Below, in pieces: positions 13,068 through 26,700 of a stretch of DNA of 64,000 nucleotides. The notes under the pieces were generated by a model. The model did not search any database, had not been told where the DNA came from, and worked only from the letters and a program-made list of their open reading frames with translations. The DNA comes from Nymphaea colorata (Eukaryota; Streptophyta; Magnoliopsida; Nymphaeales; Nymphaeaceae). Numbering within the stretch: the first letter of the stretch is position 1; every line of letters begins with the position of its first letter. The DNA lies in assembly GCF_008831285.2 (NCBI RefSeq), contig NC_045150.1:9126001-9190000 (forward strand), in the 5' to 3' direction. The position numbers and the translations under genes were made by a program.

Positions 13068-13426
13068 TAGGGTTGAACAACGAGTGGAGTTGTTTGAGCT
13101 TGACTCGTTAAAGCTCCGCTCGTAAATAAGTTCGAGCTGAGTCATCTGCTTAACGAGTCGAGTTCGAGTTCAGGAGTTGACTCGTTCAAATAGTCGAGTT
13201 GAGTTCGAGCTCAACGCGTAACTGCCGAGTCGAGCTTGAGCCTTAATCGAGTTTGTCGAGCCTTAATCAAGTCGATATATTCAAACAAGTTTACGAGTTT
13301 GTAAAGCTTTAATCGAGTCAAGTTCGAGCTGCTTCCGTCGAGCTATTCTCGAGCTCAAGGTTTCATTAGTCGAGCCGAGCTCAAACTGACTGAAATTGGA
13401 CACGACTCGGCTCATGTTCACCCCTA
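13068..13426. mobile_element. Non-autonomous hAT-like MITE, GAGCTCGA-rich, copy 1
   Basis: This 359-bp element is flanked by a perfect 8-bp direct repeat TGTATTGT (13060-13067 and 13427-13434), the target-site duplication length of hAT transposons. Its ends are inverted repeats: TAGGGTTGAACAACGAGT on the left, and TAGGGGTGAACATGAGCC as the reverse complement of the right end. The interior is filled with degenerate GAGTCGAGTTCGAGCT-type repeats and carries no coding capacity. A longer relative lies at 15737-16306. Confidence 0.8.
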
Positions 13427-13434
13427 TGTATTGT

Positions 13435-15184
13435 ACATAAATATTCGACTATTTTTCAAAAGTGTAATTTTATTTTGCAGTGACATTGTATTATTAAAAA
13501 AATATTTGTAGTGTAACCAGTAAACAACAGCAATCACGACACTCGAGTTGAAAGACCAAACATAAGTTCATTTGGGTCTCAAAGCAAGCCAGAACTTCGA
13601 AGTTATATGGGTGTGGCCTTATGAGATTTATGAATATGTGCTTTTGAAATATATCAACTTAAGTCACATGTACCATAAACAACACATTCTTGTGCTAGTA
13701 AATGTGGTGTTATCATAAATATTGTTCTTAAATTGTTACATTCATACACTAGCAATAATTTCATCTTATTTCGTAGATCTGTCTCAAGGACATCATATTC
13801 TTTTTATTTAATTGCCTCCTTACATTATGCCTGATTTAGGACTCACCAGTTCTGCTTTATGAAAGTAAATGCAAACATTGAACAAGAACATGTAGAACAC
13901 ACAACCTATACATTTTAAACTCTTCTTTGAGCGTTCCAATATAAGAATAGGCACAGTAACTCACATAATATTGCTGGCTTCGATTCCCAAGTTGCTTAGC
14001 CAAGAGAAATCAAGACGCATTATCTTGAGAACAAGAGAGACAAATATCCTACATTACAAGCCAAATATACATGAAATGCCCATTTTATACACTGTTCTAA
14101 ACAGAAATTTGATTAACTACATTACTTTTTTTTATTATATTCTACTATTCTTCTTTCTCCTCACATAAGGAACATCGAATCTTGCTTTCCTGAATGCACT
14201 TTTCTCTCCCAAAAAAATAAGAATTTAGTTTCTTTTTTTCTTGCAATAAATAACATGAATGAACTAAATGAAGTCAAATTTTAAGTGTTTATATGCATTT
14301 ACAAAAAATAACTGCCAAACAGCTGGTGGTGGTCCAGTTCTAGTCTGGTTAATGTTGAAACAGATCTACACAGTGGTGGAGATACACGAGGCCTGGTATG
14401 GAACACCGCCCACATCAGCCTATCAAAAATTTCATTTTAAAAATTCAAAATTACATTGTGATGAGCTATAAATTAGCTAGGGTGACCACATTAGACTTGG
14501 GGTTAGCGACAGTTTAGTATATTATCTCATGCAACTTGAGGCTTCACACCAGACACCAGCGTAGTCCTATCGTGCACCCTAGAAGGAGGACCATCGGTTT
14601 TTAGACTCCTTGGGCTCGCTCGAATCAATGTCACATGTGGTGGAAAATTAACTTATGTATTACTTCATTTAATTAATCAATTGCTTTCTTTGTCAAATAC
14701 TATGCATGAGTCAACTAAATTCTATAAATAATTGTGCGGTAAAAGAACTTAAACAACAGTTTTTTTTTTTTTTTTTGTTACTAAAAACTCTATGACAACT
14801 GAAGCAATGGCTGGGTTAAAAGAAAGCCTAGGTAAGCTCTGACCAACAACATGCTTACAACACCATATATATAACTTCAGTTGGACTATCATTTTGAGAT
14901 CGCATGGATTTCTTTATGCCTACTTAAGGTGCAAATTAAGGGACAGATAAAAGGTTTGACCAATTCCATGATGATGAGATGGCGGAACGAGGAGCATTAC
15001 ATAACTGGTCGGACTGATGTCTAGAAAATGACGTGTCGACTATTTAATTGATTTCTCGTCCGGCACTAATGTAATCATAGAGGAATGGAAAGGGAATAAA
15101 AGGGAAGGGACAGAAGGGTGTGCTTCTGCTCTTTTATGGGCAGTGGGTCGTAATCCTCTTTCTTACAGCAAAATCGAAGAAAAG
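13435..15184. other. AT-rich spacer; no gene seen
   Basis: AT-rich sequence with poly-T/poly-A tracts, for example near 14760-14776. The open frames are short (up to 67 codons) and unconvincing. No RNA gene or repeat boundary was identified. Confidence 0.45.
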
Positions 15185-15355
15185 AGCCTTGACCCCACCT
15201 CAATTTTATTTTTAAAAAAATTACATGTAAATTTAAAAAAATTACTTGTCCTATATAAAAAATTTGAAAAATGATATTTAGACCCGTACCAAAATTTTAA
15301 AACTTTAATCCAACCTCCCTCCCCATGAAAAAGTTCTGGCTCCACCCCTAGTGAA
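15185..15355. repeat. Dispersed repeat, copy 2 (related to 11215-11400)
   Basis: This shares AAAATTTGAAAAATGATATTT-like and AACTTTAATY blocks with the copy at 11215-11400, in the same orientation. It ends CTGGCTCCACCCCTAGTG, which is typical of a plant MITE terminus. The coding frames crossing it are therefore not treated as genes. Confidence 0.4.
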
Positions 15356-15448
15356 GAGTGTCCGGGGCAACCGGCAACTACTGGCGAGCATGACATGCGC
15401 TCCTTCAACATGATGTGCTCTCCCATGTGCATATGTTGCCTCCATGCA

Positions 15449-15450
<2 letters not shown>

Positions 15451-15494
<44 letters not shown>
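15451..15494. repeat. (CT)n microsatellite
   Basis: About 21 near-perfect CT dinucleotides. It creates an artificial Arg/Glu-repeat open frame on the minus strand. Confidence 0.9.
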
Positions 15495-15683
15495 AATGTA
15501 AGCTCTGCAAATCCATAATGTAATCCTTCCTTTCTTTCAAATGAAAGACTTCAAACCCTTGTTGGAAAAATAAAGATATGAAATATTGTGATGTAGGATC
15601 TGAAGATCTGATATTGGTGCTGCACATGGATTTCCCAAATAGTGATGCTTTGGAGTGATATTATCAAGATATGATAACTCTCT

Positions 15684-15900
15684 ATGTAAAAAGAGGAGGA
15701 AAGACAAAAAGAAAAAGGTAACAATCAACTTGCATTTAAGGGTGAACAACGAGTCAAACTCGAGCTTGACTTGTTAAAGCTCGGCTCGTGAACGAGTATG
15801 TAAAGAGGAGGAAAGACAAAAAAGAAAAAGGTAACAATCAACTTGCATTTAAGGGTGATCGAGCTCGACTCGTTAAAGCTCGGCTCGTGAACAAGTTTGA
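15684..15900 (+). repeat. Tandem duplication spanning the flank and left end of the second hAT-like MITE
   Basis: A segment starting TATGTAAARAGAGGAGG, continuing through ACAATCAACTTGCATT and then into the MITE left end (AAGGGTGA) and GTTAAAGCTCGGCTCGTGAA, occurs at about 15684-15797 and again at about 15798-15900. The period is about 114 bp. The second copy has lost the piece with AACAACGAGTCAAACT. Because the duplication includes both host flank and transposon end, it arose after insertion. Confidence 0.7.
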
Positions 15901-16306
15901 GCCAAGTCATTTGCTTAATGAGTTGAGCTCGAGTTCATGAGTTGACTGTTCAAATAATCGAGTTAAGTTCGAGCTCAACATGTAACTGCCAAACCAAGCT
16001 CGAGCCTTAATCTAGTATGTCGAGCCTTAATCAAGTCGATCTATTCAAATGAGTTTATGAGTTTATCGAGCCTTAATCCAGTCGAGTTTGGGAACAATAA
16101 GTAATGATGAATATCAATTCTATTCAAACGAGTTTGTCGAGCCTTAATCGAGTCGAGCTCGAGTTCAACATGTAACGATGAATATCAATTCTATTCAAAT
16201 GGGTTTGTCGAGCCTTAATCGAGTCGAGCTGGAGCTCAACACGTAACTGCCGAGTCGAGCTCGAGTTGATTGAACTCAGGCTCGACTCGGCTTGTGTTCA
16301 CCCCTA
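15737..16306. mobile_element. Non-autonomous hAT-like MITE, GAGCTCGA-rich, copy 2
   Basis: This 570-bp relative of the element at 13068 begins TAAGGGTGAACAACGAGT and ends CTTGTGTTCACCCCTA. It is flanked by a perfect 8-bp duplication CTTGCATT (15729-15736 and 16307-16314), again hAT-like. The interior is a run of diverged CGAGCCTTAATCGAGTCGAG repeats. It is longer than copy 1 because its left end plus adjoining host DNA is tandemly repeated inside it and because the internal repeat has expanded. No transposase is encoded. Confidence 0.8.
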
Positions 16307-16314
16307 CTTGCATT

Positions 16315-16940
<626 letters not shown>

Positions 16941-17703
16941 GTGCCCTACCAAATTTGAGTATTTTTAAACAAGTACTTCTCCAACCAATTTTTCTGACTT
17001 TGGTGTACATTGATGAAAAGAGTAGAGCAGATCCGATAGCAAATATTTCGCACCGGTGACTTTGACCAGACCCATTAAAAGCTCCACGCTTTCGGACCCA
17101 CTTGGATATGACACTTTCTCTCATTAAGGTCCCACTTTGATCCCTCTCTTAAATATGGTTTGATAATGATGGATTTTGGTCATGGTTGGGTCTTAGAAAG
17201 GGAAATGACCTAAAAGGTCCATTTTCTGCTTCTATTTTTGTTTTCTTGCAAGTGGGCAGCCATTTCTTTGGTTTTCGGTAAATTATTTTTTTTTGAGAAA
17301 CTTTTGCATTTATCATCTTCTCTTTTTTCCTTTATTTTGTAGACATAACAAATTCCAGAAACAAAAAGGGAAGATTTTGAAAAGGGTCTAATATGTCTTT
17401 TTAAAAGAACAGAAAAGAAAATGAAAGTGGAAACTGTCAAAACTTTTGAGAGATAAAAAGTTCACATTATCAATTATCTGAGGGTTATTTGACCAAATAT
17501 ACTCTTCTGTGAACCTACCCAAAAAATTGAGGCAGGTTCATGGAATGTTAGAACTAGTATTGTGATAGATTCATGAAACAGTATTTCCCCGTTCCATTAG
17601 CTTAGTTTGCCGGCAAACACCGTCTTATAGGCGAATCAGGAGCTGTACAGAAACTCCGGCAGCTGGCCGCAGAAGATCAGTTGGGCAGAATCCCCAATTC
17701 TCA

Positions 17704-17963
17704 GGCTGCATTTGATAGTCTCATATTTGAGATCCTTATGATTTGAAGACAATAGATTTAAGATCAAAGTATCCTCACTCTAATCTTAAACCCAACCTTT
17801 TCTCGATTCAAAGAAGTAAAACAACAATTTTAAACATGGCTCTTTGGTCTGATCTAAGATCCTTAGTTGGATTTTACCGTGGATCTTTTACCATATCAGC
17901 AAAAGCATGCCGTATAATCAACATTAGATCCACAGATTTAAGTCCAAGTTTATCAAACGCCCT
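17704..17963. mobile_element. Possible MITE with degenerate inverted ends
   Basis: The left end, GGCTGCATTTGATAGTC, is inverted relative to the right end, whose reverse complement is AGGGCGTTTGATAAACT. The interior has inverted pieces built around AGATCC and TTAAGTC. A target duplication could not be defined, so the class is open. The Xcc(G/A)TTTGATA-type end is common in plant hAT or Harbinger MITEs. Confidence 0.35.
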
Positions 17964-18115
17964 TAATGGAATTCCTGACTTGAAAGTCGGGAAAAGGATG
18001 ATAATTCCTAACTTGGTAGGCAGCAAAAGAAAGGAAACATGACTACTACAACTTTCGATGCAGCACCCATTGAACAAGAACAGAGTTCCAATCTTGGAAA
18101 AGCAAAAGACAAAGG

Positions 18116-18156
<41 letters not shown>

Positions 18157-18435
18157 GCAAAACCTGATATTTTGAGTTGAGGACACTAATTCAAAGATTT
18201 TCATATTTTCACGGCCGGGCACCAATATAAAATAATCAAATAGTACAATGCACTAAATAGTATAAATATTTAAAAAAATGAATGGTGACTTTCATGAAGG
18301 TGCAAATAAAAAAAGGTGATGGTATTTTCATCTTTTCTTATTTTTTTATACATTTTTCTTCTTGTTTTTTCTCAAACATCCATCTAGATGGATCAAATGG
18401 TTCTCATGAGTGAGTTGAATGACTCTAGCCACAAT

Positions 18436-18496
<61 letters not shown>

Positions 18497-18880
18497 TGTG
18501 TGTGAAAAGAATAAACTAGTAGGATCTTTTGGCCTTTGACTACTTTAACAACCGGCGCTTCATAAATACAATTTCACTCCAAACAAGTCAAAAGGTCAAA
18601 AAGCAATGGCATCATTTTAATGTTCTTGGCTTTTTATTTACAAAAAAAAGAAAGAATGAAGACAAAGGATGTCCTCATATGCTTTGCAATAAGAGGAAAA
18701 GATATCCAAGCAGAACGGCTTTTGACCGAGCAGAAAAGAATAGAAAATATCCAAATTAAGCTCGGTCAATTTTATGACTCATTGTGAAAATTAATTCAAA
18801 TTAAAACCAGATTTTGTACAACTTTTCATTTTCAAATCAAACGCAAGGAAACCAAATTCGATGGATCAGGATAATAACTT

Positions 18881-18930
18881 GGAAAAAAGTTGGACCTCGG
18901 GAGTCCGACTTTTTACCATCGACTTTTTTC
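18881..18930. repeat. Inverted-repeat hairpin
   Basis: AAAAAGTTGGAC (18884-18895) and GTCCGACTTTTT (18903-18914) can form a 12-bp stem with one G-T pair around a 7-nt loop. GGAAAAAAGT (18881) can alternatively pair with ACTTTTTTCC (18921-18930). No T-rich context or gene on either side suggests a role. Confidence 0.5.
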
Positions 18931-19702
18931 CATGGTAATTTTACCACTCAAAATATTACTTTGCCATCAAACATGACCTAAAACAAATGAGAGAAAAAGT
19001 TGGTGTTTTACACCGCCAGTGAACACAACAAAGTCTCTCGACTCGAACGCAGTTTCATTACATTAAAAGGAGAAAGAGAGAGAGAGAGCAGCAGCAGCAA
19101 TCGTGAACTATTTGTAAAATCATGGAGAGATTTAGGTGGCATCCGCTGTTTTGGATTTAAGTGGGATTTTTTTAATAAAGAACTAAAAAAACAATTTCAA
19201 ATGATTAATTTTTTTTTTATCATGCCCTGACAAAATTCAAGGTTCATATAGCCAGCCTCTTGTTCCAGCAACTTTCATAACTTTGTGCTTTGTCACCAAC
19301 AAAAGTGTCCATTTGCACAATTTTCTAATAGCATTTTTTGTATCTTTCACTGTTTTGAATTGATCAAACGTGGTAAATTGCAAGAGGCCTTCCTTCTTAT
19401 TTATTCGAAAAAATCTTACCCAATATGATTGTTATCATTGTAGATTGCTGCAAAATAATGCATCATTGTCATTCACACGGGACAATTTATCTTAATAAAA
19501 TAAGTAAGATTAGTAAGAAAGAGCAATCCTTTTGTGGTTTGGTGTGTTCTCCCCGTAACGATAAAAAGAGCGTATGGTGGTCAAGGAGGAATCAAATAAA
19601 TTAGGAACTTGTTTTAAGATCAAATTCACCTTCCATAATGGCAGTCTAACATCTCCTGATGTACATAAATCTCTTCATTAAGAACCCTAATTCTCCAAAA
19701 CA

Positions 19703-20042
19703 TTGTTGGATCACTGTTTTCCAAGGATGATTTTGCTACCCAAAAGCTCAAAAGATGGAGAATAAAAAGAATTTTGAACAAATTATGTTGTTGGATTATG
19801 TTTTTCGAGGGTGATTTTTACTACCCAAATGCTCAATAGACCGAGAATCAAAAGAATTTTGAACAAATTATATTGTTGGATCACTGTTTTTGAAGGGTGA
19901 TTTTACTACCCAAATGCTCAAAAGATTGAGAATCAAAAGAATTTTGAACAAATTATATTGTTGGATAACTGTTTTTCAAGGGCGATTTTACTACCCAAAT
20001 GCTCAAAAGATTGAGAATGAAAAGAATTTTGAACAAATTATA
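19703..20042 (+). repeat. 85-bp minisatellite, four copies
   Basis: Four head-to-tail units of 85 bp begin at 19703, 19788, 19873 and 19958. Each starts TTGTTGGAT and ends GAATTTTGAACAAATTAT; the conserved core includes GATTTTRCTACCCAAATGCTC. Units 3 and 4 are nearly identical while unit 1 is the most diverged, suggesting recent expansion from the right side. The open frame crossing it (19890-20087) is a by-product. Confidence 0.85.
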
Positions 20043-20578
20043 TGTTATACAGATTTGGATCGCGGACATGTAGTGGGACAAATTTAGATCTCAAGAAATG
20101 TCTTTCAATCCAAACAAGGTGACCCACAGGTGGATTCTTTAGAAGCGGAACATATTGAGGACAGGCAAACATGAGATTCGAGGTGCAACGTCAAGTTGCA
20201 TGACGAGATCTCTACAAGATTGCGGAGACAAAATGACTGGGACATAATATCTGTTTATTTAATAAGACTAATCCACCGCAATCTGGAAATTATTGTCCCG
20301 TTTTGAAATAGATACTCTAAAAAAACACCTAATTTGTATTCAAATAACAAAAACAAGCGCATGCTTCACAAAAAATCATTGAACTGCCGTTTCTTCTTTG
20401 TAGTTCATCACTTAGTCCAAGTGGCTCACTGAAGCAAGCGAAACATTTGCTACTTTGTGTTCCATAAAAAACTATATTTGTTTCTTTGAAATGTTCATTG
20501 CAAGCGCAAGGTCACTTTCTCGCAGCAAGGAAAACCTATTTCCCATAGGGAATTTGAAGTCCTCGTAAACGCACAGGA

Positions 20579-20609
<31 letters not shown>

Positions 20610-23600
20610 AGAGAGATGGGATCTAAAGGTATGCCTTAACCTGGTGTCTTGAATTCCAAATTTGAACTTGTTACAAAGACAATCTCAATTTTTGGCAGTG
20701 CAAAAAAAAAAAAGCACGCTTAAGTCTATATTTCTTTCATTTAATTACTGTTTTTCTATATAATTTAGGCAGTTAAACGAAAGCAATAAGATGTTAAGCG
20801 TGCTTTTGTTATTCCATCAAACCTTGAAAATATTTTTCAAAATTTTCATCCTAAATTTACGACCCCCACCTTAATCCTTATAGTATCCTAATCTGTTTGA
20901 AAGGATCTAAATACTAAGGAGATTAACTTTACTAGCTATTATCTTACAAAGGTGGATGTGTACAACAAAAAAAATATTGTGATAATAAATTTAAGATTTC
21001 AATTGTTCCATGTTTCAGCCGTCACATATTGTTGCATAGGGTTAAGGTCAAAAATATGAAATAAACAAGTGTTTTCATGACTCTACCACCCAATCAATTC
21101 CGCTCCACTTGATCTCTCTTTCATGACCACAGATAATCTGGCTAAGAAATGAGAAGTCATTCTTCCAGTGCATGAATCGAATGTTTCATTTCATCCGAAA
21201 AAAGACATCTCTTTCTCAACAATGTCTTTGTGATTTGAGCCAATAGCATTCCATTATTAAATAGGAACTTATAATTCTCAGATAGAGTATTAGAGCAGAA
21301 AGATTCATTACATAATGAACTATTAATAGTAGTCCTAAGCCATCCATGGCAATGAATCAACAATTCAAAGAAAAGTATTTTTTACCACCCAGCATTTATA
21401 TATAGATGTTAGGAGAATTTGTTTGAGAAATAACAAGGTCCCTTTCACATCAGATTGTCAGTGTGAAAACACAGAGAAAGGGCCGATCTTCAAATAGGAA
21501 AGTCACTTTCTTGGTTCTCTGGATCTGTAGCTACGTCCAAAAGTTCCATCTGCATAAAACATTTTTTATGAAGATTATAAGACGTTTTGCTTGTTGCAAG
21601 ATTTACTCACATCTAATTGTATTTATGCATGCTCGCATCTTGCACGGAACTTTGAAGCTCCAATGGCATGCCTCAGATGTGTTTAACTTGGAATCTTCTT
21701 CACGAGAATTGTGAATTCATTTGTGATTCCAAGCACACGAACATGCCGTCCCATGTCTGGCACCCAAACACATAACCAGCTTCGAGATCAGAACTTTTTG
21801 ATCTCGACAATTTCTTTACAGTGTGCCCAGAGTCCCAGTCCAATTTCTTCACATGTAAATCTTGTTTGAATTCAATTTCCTGTGGGGAAGCGTACAAAAC
21901 AAAACTCCTGCAACTTTCATCTCGATGCAAGACTTGTTTTCTTGGGTAAATTTAGATTGGACAGAATCAATCTCCAGCAAATTATGCTAAGAGATGCAGT
22001 CGATTAAAAATCCCTTAACCACAATGACTGAACCCTTCCTTTTCGTTGCAAGCCAATTCAAACGAGTTAACCTCCGTAGAAAACAACTGCTCTGTGATGA
22101 ACACGAGAAAATCTGCTAAACAAGACAAAATGTCTAAAATCAGACTAAGGAACATCACATACGTAGGCCCAATGTCCTCGCGGAAATGATTACTCAGAAA
22201 GACTATTCACAACTCTAAATAGAAGCCAAATAACTCATGTGCATCCACATCTCTCTCTCTCTATCATTCACCTTGTCTTTGACAGGAAAGGGTGCTGTGG
22301 CTTTATGAAGAGTTGGCCTTATGTGCAGAGAAAGAGACAAACTCCCAACTTTTCTGAGTTAACCAACCACCCAAGTTGTACAGCAGTGTTGGGTATGTCT
22401 GTCCGTGACCTTCATCGCCTTTCAATTAATAGCCAGACGACCTCCTTCTTCCGCCGGCCACCGCCCACATGTGACCGCCGTGTCATTTCTCCCCAGACAT
22501 TGAAATCAAGGTCTCGCTGCGACATTTTCACAAACAGGTTGCCGGTGCACATGCCACCTTTGGAGTCATAATTGGCCACTGCCACGGTCGGTCGAGGAAC
22601 CGGAAAAAAACGGAAACAGCTCATGTGCTTGAAACGTGGCTGCATGTTATTTGTGACCGCTACATAGCCTTTACGCTCGGACCAATGACTGATTCATGAT
22701 ATGGGGCGTGAATTCCCTAGTCAATTCGATGCTTCATAATAATAATATAAGAATTACATAAAAAGATTATAATCTTTGTTGAGTGCATTTTAGAAAGAGT
22801 AAAATAGGAAAAATTGCAAAACATAAAATTTTATGAACTACTTAAATAAATAAGATTAGGTAGGTTCAAGGGCAGGACCAAAAATTTTTGTCTATTAAAC
22901 AATGAGTATTCTGATTTAGAATGGAAAAGTGCATGAAATTTAAAAGAAAAATTGATGATCGGCACAAAAGGTGGGTTTGTTCGCGCATAGAAGGCCAAGA
23001 TCGGCTGGTCGAGGCCGGAGGGCAACGGTCTGTGATCCTTCCACCGCCAAGAGAGGGAGGTGTACGCTGCTCTGTGAAACCAGCCTCACGCGGTCCCCTC
23101 CACTCTAAGGCAACGGCCCGCCCAACCCTTCGATCGGGAGCGCCGAGTCAACTCCTGGCTTGGAACAGGGCAGTCCGTCAAACGCACCTCCAACCTCACC
23201 GATCCTGGCCAACATGCGGTTCAACCACCTTATGTGCCCCCACTCGAGTTACAACCGCGCGTGACCACGGTCGGCGGATTGGAGGCCTCACATGCAGTAT
23301 TATATGCTTTTGGGATTCTCAAGAAATTTTGGATACAGGACTAAACTTGGCCGCTCTCCCGCCGCTTTTAATGAGCCCTGTATAACGTCTGATGAGGGAA
23401 CTTGGGAGGATTGTCGATTCTCCGATCAGCATTCTTCCTGGTATTGGTTTTACCCAATTTGAACAGAAGTAGGATGAACACAATGCACAGGCGCTTCCTC
23501 ATCTGATATCCAGTCATCCAACAGAAGTAGGATAAGCATTCAAGTGAATCATGGAGTTCTTCTGCTCCAATATCGATTGAAGGGGAGGGACAAAAGATAA

Positions 23601-25974
23601 ATGGTTCACATTGTATCAGATCTCGATTAATAGATGTCACTGTTTAATTTCATTTTTCTCTTGTTCAACTGCACAATGAGATTTGACTGCTTTAGGTTCG
23701 AGTGTGGAATAAAAGCGTGTTGCAGGTAAATGGGTCATCATCTATTATCCATATGAACTCATAATTGGAGTTAAGAACTTACTGAAAGAACTATTAGTTA
23801 TTGCGGTTCTGTTGCAGGCCTACAGCATTTTCTTCATTGCTTCGTTGAAGCACGAAGACAAACTTTTCCTTGAAGGCGTGTAAGTTAAACAGAGATGCAA
23901 AATGAGTCCCACTTTGGACAGCATGGTGCATTGGTGTTTGGATGTGGATCCGATCATGTTTAGCCAGGAACGGCGAAACCCCATAACTGGAACCTACCAA
24001 GCTTTAGTACTGCATGTATGTAACCAATACTAGAACTACCCTAGATAGCTTGCAGGAAGTAAATATTCTTCTTTTTCTTTCGAATTAAAAGGGACCGTTC
24101 TTGGTTGGGAGAGATTCAAATTTCAGTTCCATGCTTTAATGGAATTTCTTTGATGTTTTACTTGGAGTTTTTCATCCTCATTCTTGGAAAACCAATTTCC
24201 TGTCATTCCCTTCTGTCATCGTAAAAGGAAGAAATAGGTTTCAACTTGTTGATGGATGTCCTACAAACCTGAACATGGATGAATGTATACTCTCTCTCTC
24301 TCTCCATATATATGAATATATGAGAGAGAGAAAGAGAGATGGGCTACAAAATATTGATATATAAACATGCAGATAAGAACCTACACAAGTTTTTTATTAT
24401 AAAAGAATATAGTAAAATTAGGCAGCTTCTCAAATCCTTCAACAGGTTCAGTTTGCAAGTCATCTAAAGTTGATATACAAATTCTGCAAGCCAGCTAGAA
24501 AACTGTGAAGCCCTCCATTCATCACGGTAGCTACTTGCAGGTGTGACACATAGCAGATAGTAGCATAAATAGAAAGCCTGTTTAGAGGTACGCTGCAGTT
24601 CAACATTATGGCCAAGAATGCGTGATTCTTTTGCAACTGCAGACACGACCATCAAGCTGAAACCGGTGCTGAAATGGCATCAGTTTAAAAGCTTGCAGAA
24701 GCATAGCATGCATATACATTTTTTGTATGTCTGTGTATATGTTTGCACTATAACGCTCAGTCACCTATATTATTGGTTTATGTGAAATGGAGGGACCATT
24801 TGTGAGTTAACTGAAATAATTCTTGGTTTGGAGTTCCGTTCCTGAAACATGGTAAAGTGCTGATAACTGGTACAGCTCAGTTAATTTCATGTGAGTTTTC
24901 TCTTTGTCCACGACCAGAACGAATACCATGATTTTGATTATGGTTGCGTTCGGTGTTCCTTTTGAAGTATGATCATGAACGAAGAAGGTTCTGCAGGATA
25001 AATGTTGGTCAGCTGCGTTGCTTCTTCTCAACCACTAAGACGAACCAATTGGTGCCTCTAACTTATGTTAAGCTGTTCGCTTATCAGGACTGGCTTTTCT
25101 CGCTGTTTCTTTTCTTTTGTCCTCGCGATATGAAACTCGACTGCGATTTCATGTGAGAACACCTTTTCTTGTTTGAAAAAGAAACTAAAAACAATGGTGG
25201 TTCTTCAGGAACGCAGCCCCTCACGGTAAGCCTCTCCTTCCCTATAAAGTTCTGACTTGCTTCGGGGTCTGCGTGAACCTATGATATAGTTTTCAACTGG
25301 AGTATCGCACTTGCTACATTTGCAGCTCATAAGAATAATGCACTTGAATATGACAGCAACCAATTCGTACTTCAAATTTCTTGAGTGTGAATCATCTTAC
25401 CGCCGCCCAGCTGCACCACGCCTATTGAGGCAAGCCCGTTGGTTAGGGATGAAGCGTTGAACCAAACACAAACCTCCACAATGGATGCAATACGTTAATA
25501 AAAGCGTAGGGAAGTTTTCGTGATCGTTTTGGACATCGTTAAATTCGACCCTATTTAGATCGTTCGAGTCTGAATCGTTTGTGACCTTACTTTTAACCTG
25601 TACTTGCCACTTGGAAAGTGATATGGCCAAGAACCGATTGGATAATTTGGCTTAATCGACAGACTAAACTAGGACGAAGAAGAGACTTGCAACAGTTCTT
25701 AAGAGCAGGTCATCCCCATCGAAGGATCTGACGTATGTACAAAAGATTCTGGGATTCAGATCCTTGAGAGCTCAAGTTCTTAAAATGAGATGGACTTTTT
25801 AGTTGACAATCGCAACATTCCTTTTTCTATTGCACCACTGAATGTGGCACAACTAGATTTAGTACCTTCGCCTGCCCTTTCTTCATGATATACAATCATA
25901 ATTGGCTAATTGAAAATTAGTGGTTAGAACAAAACATGATAGAAGTTGATATGCGTGAGTGCCATGTGCAAGTT

Positions 25975-26034
<60 letters not shown>

Positions 26035-26700
26035 AAGAAAAAGTAAAGGCAGCTAGTAACATGCAGACCGATCTACATTAAATTTGGATCCAAATTGAAG
26101 TAGTTGATTTCAATCAAGAAATCCACATTGGATTGGTAATCAGATCTAAATACCGAATCTGATCAATGTTTGACTTTCATTGACACATCCAAGTCTTAGT
26201 AGGAGGTGGACAAGGCTTTGCATGTCTTACATTCAAATCCAAATGCAAATCCTAAAAATCAGTTGACACACCCACCCCCCACCCCGAAAAAAAAAAAAAA
26301 AAAAAAAAAACACTGAAGTTCCAGTGGACTAAAAACCCCAACATTACGAAGTACGTTTAATGAGGATAAGAACCAAATTATGTTCGCCAATGTTTCCCCT
26401 TCGCCACTTGTTTGCGATTAGGTGATAGCATTCCGATCCGACACAGTAGCTAATGGCAGGAGAGCCAATGTGACTTCCCTGAGCCAGTCGATTAAACCCA
26501 AGGTCTTCGAGATGAAGAAGGTCAAGAAAACGTACATAAAACGCAATAAGTCTCCGCCACTCGAGTTCCTTCTACAGAGATCCATGAAAAATGAATGTAG
26601 AGAGAGAAAATGGGGGAAAGAGAGAGTGGGAGACTATAAAATATGAACAATTTTGCCATCAAACTCATTATATGAAGTTATAAAAAATGAAAAATCTACT
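20043..26700. other. Gene-poor spacer between the minisatellite and the SCYL2 3' end; no gene called
   Basis: Mostly AT-rich, with a more GC-balanced patch at about 22240-23300 where open frames of 64-154 codons occur on both strands. None looks like a known family, and overlapping antisense frames of similar length argue against coding. Microsatellites: (TA)n at about 20580-20600, (CT)n near 24293 with (GA)n near 24322, and (TA)n-(GT)n at 25976-26031. There is a poly-A run near 26286-26310. Confidence 0.4.
25976..26031. repeat. Compound (TA)n-(GT)n microsatellite
   Basis: A TA dinucleotide tract passes directly into about 18 GT dinucleotides. Confidence 0.9.

Larger units (their letters stand above)
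16941..19702. other. AT-rich spacer; no gene seen
   Basis: The stretch holds (TA)n tracts at about 18118-18150 and 18470-18493 (the latter after (CT)n), a possible MITE at 17704-17963 and a hairpin at 18881-18930. Open frames of 66-99 codons are present, but none resembles a known protein and several lie within repeats. Confidence 0.45.

Noticed and set aside
22239-23385. Frames of 110 and 154 codons in the spacer
   Set aside because: No family resemblance, no splice-compatible neighbours, and similarly long antisense frames; judged to be chance in a GC-balanced patch.
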